Positions 1-4,915 of a DNA stretch of 6,646 nucleotides are shown here, piece after piece (position 1 is the first letter of the stretch; every line of letters starts with the position of its first letter). The stretch lies in NCBI GenBank assembly GCA_018262385.1, contig JAGSPQ010000201.1, forward strand, positions 1 to 6,646. Direction: 5' to 3'. A program made the position numbers and the translations under genes. A model generated the notes under the pieces. The model ran no database searches. It was not told the origin of the DNA and was given only the letters and a program-made list of their open reading frames with translations. The DNA is from Myxococcaceae bacterium (GTDB lineage Bacteria > Myxococcota > Myxococcia > Myxococcales > Myxococcaceae).

Positions 1-1
1 C

Positions 2-85
2 GGAGGCGAGCTGCTGTTCGCGCTCGCCGCCCTGCCGTTGCTGGTTCGCCCCCGCCCCCGCCGGCGCAGGTCGCCTCAGGGGTAG
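2..85 (+). CDS. 3' end of an unidentified gene with a C-terminal hydrophobic segment and Arg-rich tail (partial)
   Basis: Frame 2 is open from the left edge to a TAG at 83-85. The visible 27 residues begin GGELLFALAALPLLV, then RPRPRRRR, and end SPQG. A hydrophobic stretch followed by an Arg cluster at the extreme C-terminus is the layout of a membrane-anchor tail. It resembles MYXO-CTERM-like sorting tails of myxobacteria, in which a Cys-containing motif precedes the membrane segment. That upstream part lies outside the window, so the class cannot be confirmed. A simple C-terminal transmembrane helix is equally possible. The other two + strand frames give Arg/Pro- or Cys-rich text without such structure. 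The end overlaps the last 10 bases of the convergent amidase gene. Only a short piece is visible, so the reading is tentative. Confidence 0.42.
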   Translation, partial: GGELLFALAALPLLVRPRPRRRRSPQG

Positions 86-1434
86 CTGCCGCGGGCGTGC
101 CGCTGGACCCAGCTGAGGTCCTGCTCGAGCTGCCGCGCCACCGCGAGCACCTGGCCGTCGGCGTTCATCCGCCCGACCAGCTGCACCCCGATCGGCAGCC
201 CATCGGCCGAGATCCCCGCCGGCACGCTGACCGCCGGCTGCCCGGTGAGGTTGAAGATCGCGGTGAAGGCGCCCATCACCGCCGCGGCGCGGAAGGCCTC
301 CTCCGGCCCCAGCCCCGCCCACTGGCCCACCCGCGGCGCGAGGATCGGCAGGGTCGGCGTCACCCACAGATCGGCATCGCCGAACCAGCGCAGCACCCGC
401 TCGGACACGCCGGCCGCGCGGCGCGCCACCTCGGCCTCGGGGATGTGCCGGCCGGTCTCCCGCAGCCACCGGGTCACCGGCTGCAGCGAGCTGTCGCTCA
501 GCAGCGGAATGCGCGCGAGCTGCCGCTGCCAGATCGGCACCACCTCCTCGAGGCTTCCTTCCGGGGGCGCGCCCTCTTCGACGTGGTGGCCCATCCGCTC
601 GAGCCGCTTCACCACGTCGATCACGACGGCGGCGATCTCGGGCGTCGCCTTGCCGATCGGCGAGGTGGTGGTGAAGCGCACGGTGAGCTGCGACCGCGGC
701 CGCTGAGCGGACGCCAGGAACGAGGTCTCTCCCCGCCGCCCGGCGAGCACGTCGAGCATCGCGGCGACGTCGTCGACCGTTCGCCCGAGCGGGCCGATGG
801 TGATCATCCCCGCCGGGTCGATGCGGCCGTAGTCGTTCGGGATCGCGTAGCGCGACGCCTTGTGGCCGACCAGCCCGCACAGCGACGCCGGGATCCGGAT
901 CGAGCCCGCACCGTCGCTGGCCTGCGCGATCGGCAGCAGCCCTGCCGCGACCGCGGTGGCCGAGCCCCCGCTGGACCCGCCCGAGGTGTGCGCGCGATCC
1001 CATGGGTTTCGGGTCGGCAGGTGAATCGCCGGCTCGGTCACCGGCATCGCGCCCAGCTCGGAGGTCGACAGCTTGCCGAGGATCACGAACCCCGCCCGCC
1101 GGATCGCGGCGGTGGTGACGTCGTCGATCGGCGAATAGAAATACCGGAACGCCTTCGAGCCCATGCGGGTGAACGTCCCGCGGGCGAGGTTGAGGTCCTT
1201 GATCCCGGTGGGGACCCCGTGAAACGGCGGCCGCCCCTCGCGCGGAGCGGCGTCCATCTTCCGCGCCGCCGCCCGCCCGTTCTCCTCGAGGACCTGGACG
1301 AACGAGCCCAGCGCCGGATCGTGGCGGGCGATCCGATCGAGGTACAGCCCCACCAGCTCGGACGACGAGAGCTTCCGCTCGCGAATCAGCCTTGCCTGCT
1401 CCAACGCGGACATCGACAACAGTTCGGTGCTCAA
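76..1434 (-). CDS. Amidase signature family hydrolase
   Basis: The product is a 452-residue probable cytoplasmic enzyme that hydrolyses a carbon-nitrogen (amide) bond with the Ser-cisSer-Lys triad of the amidase signature family. Candidate triad: Lys79 in GVPTGIKD, Ser154 in TSGGSSGG, and nucleophile Ser178 in GAGSIRIP. The C-terminal FNLTGQPAVSVP (394-405) and GLPIGVQLVG (412-421) are typical of the fold. Length is near the family norm. The segment TEPAIHLPTRNPWD before the Ser motif recalls the subgroup often annotated as 6-aminohexanoate-cyclic-dimer hydrolase-like, but the substrate cannot be told from sequence. GatA is unlikely because no gatB or gatC is adjacent. The start is TTG at 1434. 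It keeps the conserved ELLSMSALE beginning, and a TATGCT hexamer lies 8 bases upstream. ATG at 1413 is the alternative. Neither start has a Shine-Dalgarno sequence. Confidence 0.93.
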   Translation of the reverse strand: MSTELLSMSALEQARLIRERKLSSSELVGLYLDRIARHDPALGSFVQVLEENGRAAARKMDAAPREGRPPFHGVPTGIKDLNLARGTFTRMGSKAFRYFYSPIDDVTTAAIRRAGFVILGKLSTSELGAMPVTEPAIHLPTRNPWDRAHTSGGSSGGSATAVAAGLLPIAQASDGAGSIRIPASLCGLVGHKASRYAIPNDYGRIDPAGMITIGPLGRTVDDVAAMLDVLAGRRGETSFLASAQRPRSQLTVRFTTTSPIGKATPEIAAVVIDVVKRLERMGHHVEEGAPPEGSLEEVVPIWQRQLARIPLLSDSSLQPVTRWLRETGRHIPEAEVARRAAGVSERVLRWFGDADLWVTPTLPILAPRVGQWAGLGPEEAFRAAAVMGAFTAIFNLTGQPAVSVPAGISADGLPIGVQLVGRMNADGQVLAVARQLEQDLSWVQRHARGSYP

Positions 1435-1442
1435 GGTGGCGC

Positions 1443-1448
1443 AGCATA
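1443..1448 (-). promoter_or_regulatory. Putative -10 element of the amidase gene
   Basis: The minus strand reads TATGCT, matching the TAnnnT core of a sigma70-type -10 box. It is followed by 8 bases and then the TTG start at 1434, so transcription would begin at or next to the start codon, giving a leaderless mRNA. No convincing -35 hexamer is visible about 17 bases upstream, a region that lies at the first codons of the divergent gene. Confidence 0.45.
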
Positions 1449-1453
1449 GCGAG

Positions 1454-1459
1454 TAGGCT
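1454..1459 (+). promoter_or_regulatory. Putative -10 element of the secreted protein/patatin unit
   Basis: TAGGCT fits the TAnnnT core. Seven bases separate it from the ATG at 1467, so the predicted +1 falls on the A of the start codon (leaderless). It lies 5 bases from the oppositely oriented TATGCT, and the two hexamers are near-inverted copies (5 of 6 positions). No Shine-Dalgarno sequence lies before the ATG, which supports a leaderless reading. Confidence 0.45.
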
Positions 1460-1466
1460 GCGCCCC

Positions 1467-2024
1467 ATGCGTGGGACGACTGTGGTGGTGGGCTTGATGG
1501 CGATCGCGGCGTACGCCGCCGACGGGGGCGCGGCGAAGGCGCCCGGGAAGGCCGCGGTCGACGCGGGGGCAGCCACCGTCGACGCGGGCAGCCCGCTGGG
1601 GTGGCGCGCGAAGCCGGTGCTGCTGTTCACCGATGATCCGGCGGTGGTCGAGAAGTACGCGCTCGCCAAGCCGCACGAGCGCGCGGCGATCAAGGGCGTG
1701 CTCACCAAGCTGACCGTGGGCAAGCGCGCCGCCGGGGCGATTCTGCTCGAGAACTACGACCTGCCGTTCTCGCGGCGGGTGGATCTGGCCGCCGACGTGG
1801 TGATCACCGACCCCACCGGGCGGGTGGTGCTCGACAAGGCCGGCATCGCCGGCGCCCAGACGATGGATCCGAAGACGATGGTGCTGGTGCCGCTGACTCC
1901 GACGTTCGGGATGATGTTCGGGCTCACCGACCCGGAGGGCGAATACAAGGTCCGGGTGGTGGTGTGGGACCAGGTCCGCGGCGCGTCGGCGGTGCTCGAG
2001 ACGAAGTTCCTCGTCACCCGATGA
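1467..2024 (+). CDS. Secreted beta-rich protein of unknown function
   Basis: The protein has 185 residues. The N-terminus MRGTTVVVGLMAIAAYA has a short charged end, a hydrophobic core and an A-Y-A motif, predicting signal peptidase I cleavage after Ala17 and export to the periplasm or beyond. No lipobox Cys is present. Residues 18-45 are an Ala/Gly/Asp linker in which VDAG occurs twice, 7 residues apart. Residues 46-185 alternate hydrophobic and polar residues. VVITDPTGRVVLDK (111-124) and LTDPEGEYKVRVVVWD (153-168) look like strands and turns of an Ig-like or transthyretin-like beta-sandwich ending in a final strand ETKFLV. No catalytic motif or Cys is seen. An in-frame start at 1392 would lie inside the amidase gene and bury the signal peptide, so ATG 1467 is preferred. 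The gene overlaps the patatin gene by ATGA, so the two are probably co-translated. Function is not recognised. Confidence 0.82.
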   Translation: MRGTTVVVGLMAIAAYAADGGAAKAPGKAAVDAGAATVDAGSPLGWRAKPVLLFTDDPAVVEKYALAKPHERAAIKGVLTKLTVGKRAAGAILLENYDLPFSRRVDLAADVVITDPTGRVVLDKAGIAGAQTMDPKTMVLVPLTPTFGMMFGLTDPEGEYKVRVVVWDQVRGASAVLETKFLVTR

Positions 2025-2902
2025 GCGGAGCAGACGGGGTCACGCTGCACCAACGCCTGCAGGGCAAGCGCTTCGGCTGCGTGCTCTCGGCCGGCTTCTT
2101 CGGCTTCTACGGCCACGCCGGCTTCGTCGACGCGCTGCTGGCGAGCGGCCTTCAGCCCGCCGCCTGGGCCGGCACCTCGGCCGGAGGGATGGTCGGCGCG
2201 CTCGCCGCTTCCGGAGTTCCGCGCGCGCAGATCTGCGAGGCGATCCTCAACGTCAGCCGGGCCGACTTCTGGGATCCGGATCCGATCGGAATCGCCTGGG
2301 ACATGCTGCGCCCCGGTCACCGCGCCGGCGGGCTGCTCAAGGGCGGGAAGTTCCGCGGGCTGCTCGAGCGCCACCTGCGCGCCCGCCGGTTCGAGGACTG
2401 CCCGACGCCGCTGCTGATCAGCGTCACCAACCTCACCACCCAGCAGACCGAGGTGCTGACCCGCGGAGATCTTTCTTCGGCGGTGCTGGCCACCTGCGCC
2501 TACCCGGGGCTGTTCGCGCCGATCGAGCGGGACGGCGCGCTGCTGTGGGACGGAGGGATCGTCGACAAGGCGCCGGTGCTCGCCCTCTCCGACGCGGGGC
2601 AGAAGCTCGACGCGCTGCTGGTTCACTTCCTCCCCAGCCGCGACGGCGCCGCCGGGCCCAAAGGCGCGTTCGCCTACGCCAGCGGGATGGCGGGGGGCAT
2701 GGTGGCGTCGCGAAAAGATCACTTCCGCCTGCAGCTCGAGGTGCTGAAGGCGCGCGGGATCGAGGTCCACGTCGTGACCTCGCAGCTGCCGCCGGTCAGC
2801 CCGACGACGATGCACGAGGGCGCGCGGGCGATGGAGGCCGGCCGCCAGTCGCTGCGCAGCGCGTTGAGCGCACCGCCCGCGGGCTGGCTCGGCTCGGCCT
2901 GA
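2021..2902 (+). CDS. Patatin-like phospholipase family protein with an atypical oxyanion loop
   Basis: The protein has 293 residues. Patatins are lipid acyl hydrolases that use a Ser-Asp dyad. The nucleophile elbow is GTSAG with Ser53, and the Asp partner is Asp177 in LWDGGIVDKAPV. The segment LATCAYPGLFAPI (156-168) is the usual conserved block before the Asp motif. The Gly-rich oxyanion loop (normally GGGxxG) is replaced by LSAGFFGFYGHAGF at 22-35. No signal peptide or membrane segment is seen, so it should act in the cytosol or at the inner membrane face unless exported by a specialised system. ATG 2021 is chosen because it overlaps the upstream TGA as ATGA, the family homology begins soon after, and no Shine-Dalgarno sequence is present, which implies translational coupling. 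An earlier in-frame start at 1964 would lie inside the preceding gene. The substrate is unknown. Confidence 0.9.
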   Translation: MSGADGVTLHQRLQGKRFGCVLSAGFFGFYGHAGFVDALLASGLQPAAWAGTSAGGMVGALAASGVPRAQICEAILNVSRADFWDPDPIGIAWDMLRPGHRAGGLLKGGKFRGLLERHLRARRFEDCPTPLLISVTNLTTQQTEVLTRGDLSSAVLATCAYPGLFAPIERDGALLWDGGIVDKAPVLALSDAGQKLDALLVHFLPSRDGAAGPKGAFAYASGMAGGMVASRKDHFRLQLEVLKARGIEVHVVTSQLPPVSPTTMHEGARAMEAGRQSLRSALSAPPAGWLGSA

Positions 2903-2905
2903 CGC

Positions 2906-3337
2906 TCACCGCGCGTGGCGCCGGTGCTCGACCATCAGGCAGCGGTCCTGGACCACGTCGATTCCCGCCGCGACCAGCTTCTGCGCGACCTCGTCGTTCG
3001 AGATCCCCAGCTGCATCCAGACCACCTTCGGCTTCTTCGCGAGCAGCTCCTCCAGGTGCCCGGCCACGTCGGCCGGCCGCCGGAAGACGTCGACCAGGTC
3101 GAGCGCTCCGGGAATGTCGGTGAGCTTTCGGAACACCGGCTTGCCCAGGATCTCGGTGACCTCCGGGTAGTAGACGGGCACCGGCACCACCTCCACCCCC
3201 GCCTGGGCGAGGTAGGCCGGCACGTAATAGGCCGCCTGGTCCCGCTGGGCCTCGGTCTTGATCCCCAGCACCGCGACCCGGTGGAGGTTCTTCACCACCT
3301 GGGCGATGCCTGCCTCGTCGTCGATGATCCGCGCCAT
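2906..3337 (-). CDS. YccU-type CoA-binding domain protein (CoA_binding_2 family)
   Basis: The protein has 143 residues from ATG 3337 and is a single Rossmann-like CoA/nucleotide-binding domain, the same fold as the N-terminal part of succinyl-CoA synthetase alpha. The family is widespread and its cellular role is unsettled. Visible family marks are VAVLGI (21-26, the first strand and loop), LVDVFRRP (81-88), WMQLGISND (107-115) and DRCLMVEH (131-138). The loop reads GIKTEAQ rather than the GAS-type loop of E. coli YccU. A GTG at 3346 would add three residues and has an in-frame TAA immediately upstream. ATG 3337 is preferred because a TTAAGT hexamer sits 7 bases before it and homology begins after it. 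There is no Shine-Dalgarno sequence at either start. The gene converges on the patatin gene with 3 bases between stop codons. Confidence 0.92.
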   Translation of the reverse strand: MARIIDDEAGIAQVVKNLHRVAVLGIKTEAQRDQAAYYVPAYLAQAGVEVVPVPVYYPEVTEILGKPVFRKLTDIPGALDLVDVFRRPADVAGHLEELLAKKPKVVWMQLGISNDEVAQKLVAAGIDVVQDRCLMVEHRRHAR

Positions 3338-3344
3338 CCCCGAC

Positions 3345-3350
3345 ACTTAA
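3345..3350 (-). promoter_or_regulatory. Possible -10 element of the CoA-binding protein gene
   Basis: The minus strand TTAAGT lies exactly 7 bases upstream of ATG 3337, the same geometry as the other putative leaderless promoters here. It matches TATAAT at only 3 of 6 positions and lacks the A at position 2, so the sequence evidence is weak and rests mainly on spacing. Confidence 0.25.
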
Positions 3351-3356
3351 CGCGTG

Positions 3357-3362
3357 TATCTT
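3357..3362 (+). promoter_or_regulatory. Putative -10 element of the NlpC/P60-like hydrolase gene
   Basis: TATCTT matches TATAAT at 4 of 6 positions and stands out in GC-rich surroundings. Ten bases separate it from ATG 3373, predicting a leader of zero to a few bases. No Shine-Dalgarno sequence is present. It lies 6 bases from the opposite-strand TTAAGT. The -35 position would fall within the first codons of the divergent gene, and no clear TTGACA-like hexamer is seen there. Confidence 0.42.
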
Positions 3363-3372
3363 CCGCGCGCCC

Positions 3373-4911
3373 ATGAACGCTCTGATCGTTGCCGCCCTGC
3401 TCTTTGCCGCGCCGGACACCAGCTCGGTCTATTCGCTCAAAGGGAAAGACTTCACCGCCCAGGCGAAGAAGGACCTCGCGACGCTGAAGATGTTCGCCGC
3501 CGGCCTCGATCGGATCGACGCCCAGGTGAAGGACAAGTACCTCCTCTTCAACAAGAAGGAGAACCGGACCTACACCCCGGAAGAGAAGCAGCTGCTGCTG
3601 ACGACCTGGGGCGCGCTCTTCTCGTACTTCTCGTCGGTGGAGCAGATCCGCCAGCGGTACTGGAACTTCGTCACCCTCTCGCCCACCGACGGCCGCCACG
3701 CGTGGGGCTTCCTGCTCACCCACACCGCGCTGACCTCGCTGCTGTCACACGGGCTGAAGTTCGCCGAGATGACCCAGGGCAACAAGCAGCTCGAGACGCT
3801 GTTCGACGAGCCCAACTCCGAGTTCGGAGTTCCGCAGGGCTCGTACGCCACGTTCAAGGTGACCTCGATTCACGTCAGCACCGCCACCCAGCTGATGAGC
3901 GGCGACGCCTGGGCGAAGGTGATGCAGCTGGGGCTGAAGAAGGACAAGGATCCCGACGTGCAGTGGGCGTGGGGCGCGCTCGATTCTCGCGGCAAGTCGG
4001 CGCGCGAGTGCCTGGTGCGCAGCGGCAACAAGCTGTTCGTCGAGAACGCGCTCGACATCGTCAAGGACACCACCACCGCGGCGATCTTCCCGGCCCAGAA
4101 GTCCTTCGCCGAGTGGTTCGGGGACACCCGCGTCGCCCGCGCCGGCAAGCCGCTGATGACCCCCGCCGCGCTCGCCGAGGTGATCCCGAAGATGGAGCCG
4201 GGCGACGTGGTGGTCACCCGCCAGAACTGGTTCCTCTCGAACATCGCCCTGCCGGGCTTCTGGCCCCATGCCGAGCTGTACGTCGGCACGCCCGACGACC
4301 TGAAGAAGTACTTCGACGCCGATCTCGAGGTGATGACCTGGGCCCAGGCGCAGAAAGAGAAGGCGGCCACCTTCAGCGCGCTGCTCGCCGCCCGCTACCC
4401 CGGCAAGTGGAAGGCGTACGGCGGAAAGGACTTCCAGAAGCACGGGCCGATTCGGGTCATCGAGGCGATCAGCGAGGGCGTGAGCTTCACCGCCAGCGAG
4501 CACTCGTTCGGGGTCGACTACATGGGAGTGATGCGGCCGCGCGGCTCGAAGCTCGAGAAGGCGAAGGCGATCGTGCGGGCGTTCGAGTACCAGGGCCGAC
4601 CGTACGACTTCGAGTTCGACTTCTTCTCCGACGCGTCGCTGGTCTGCTCGGAGCTCGTCTACAAGTCGTACGCCCCGTCGAACGACATGAAGGGGCTGAA
4701 GATCGACCTCGTCGACGTGGCCGGCCGCCGCACCCTGCCCGCCAATGATCTGGTGAAGCTGTACGACCGGGAAGCCGGCAAGCCCGATCGCCAGCTCGAC
4801 TTCGTCGCCTTCATCGACGGGCGCGAGAAGGAAGGCACGGTGGTGGTCAGCGACGAGGCGGCCTTCCGCAAGACCCACGCCCGGATGAAGTGGGACGTCG
4901 CCCAGAAGTAG
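3373..4911 (+). CDS. YiiX/YebB-like permuted NlpC/P60 (peptidase C92 type) cysteine hydrolase with long N-terminal region
   Basis: The protein has 512 residues. The C-terminal part, from about 275, reads as a circularly permuted papain-like NlpC/P60 domain in which the catalytic His precedes the Cys. It opens with EPGDVVVTRQ (275-284). The His is His299 in GFWPHAELYVG, the Cys is Cys425 in SLVCSELVYKSY (422-433), and VIEAISEGV (362-370) gives Glu364 as a possible third polar residue. Relatives are amidases or thioesterases acting on peptide or acyl amide bonds; the substrate here is unknown. Residues 20-270 carry no motif I recognise and look mainly helical (for example KQLLLTTWGALFSYF). The N-terminus MNALIVAALLFAAPDT is a short hydrophobic segment, a weak signal peptide because it lacks a positive charge. 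Location is therefore probably extracytoplasmic but uncertain. The start is the first ATG after a TATCTT box. The stop lies 4 bases from that of the converging gene. Confidence 0.87.
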   Translation: MNALIVAALLFAAPDTSSVYSLKGKDFTAQAKKDLATLKMFAAGLDRIDAQVKDKYLLFNKKENRTYTPEEKQLLLTTWGALFSYFSSVEQIRQRYWNFVTLSPTDGRHAWGFLLTHTALTSLLSHGLKFAEMTQGNKQLETLFDEPNSEFGVPQGSYATFKVTSIHVSTATQLMSGDAWAKVMQLGLKKDKDPDVQWAWGALDSRGKSARECLVRSGNKLFVENALDIVKDTTTAAIFPAQKSFAEWFGDTRVARAGKPLMTPAALAEVIPKMEPGDVVVTRQNWFLSNIALPGFWPHAELYVGTPDDLKKYFDADLEVMTWAQAQKEKAATFSALLAARYPGKWKAYGGKDFQKHGPIRVIEAISEGVSFTASEHSFGVDYMGVMRPRGSKLEKAKAIVRAFEYQGRPYDFEFDFFSDASLVCSELVYKSYAPSNDMKGLKIDLVDVAGRRTLPANDLVKLYDREAGKPDRQLDFVAFIDGREKEGTVVVSDEAAFRKTHARMKWDVAQK

Positions 4912-4915
4912 GCGT

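Noticed and set aside
97..1449. Long + strand open frame opposite the amidase gene
   Set aside because: The translation is rich in Arg, His, Pro and Gly with no domain pattern, as expected from the antisense of a GC-rich gene. The - strand frame carries the complete amidase motif set.
1392..1466. N-terminal extension of the secreted protein from an upstream start at 1392
   Set aside because: It would overlap the divergent amidase gene, add an Arg/Thr/Ser-rich stretch and bury the signal peptide internally.
1557..1588. Repeated 11-base GTCGACGCGGG with a 21-base period as a regulatory repeat
   Set aside because: It lies inside the coding linker of the secreted protein and is explained by the repeated VDAG peptide; only two copies are present.
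1754..2815. Long - strand open frame across the secreted protein and patatin genes
   Set aside because: It spans two well-supported genes on the other strand and shows only low-complexity charged text, so it is an artefact of high GC at third positions.
3354..4748. Overlapping + strand frame inside the NlpC/P60-like gene
   Set aside because: The product is Arg/Pro-rich without motifs, while the other frame has the His and Cys catalytic blocks and normal composition.
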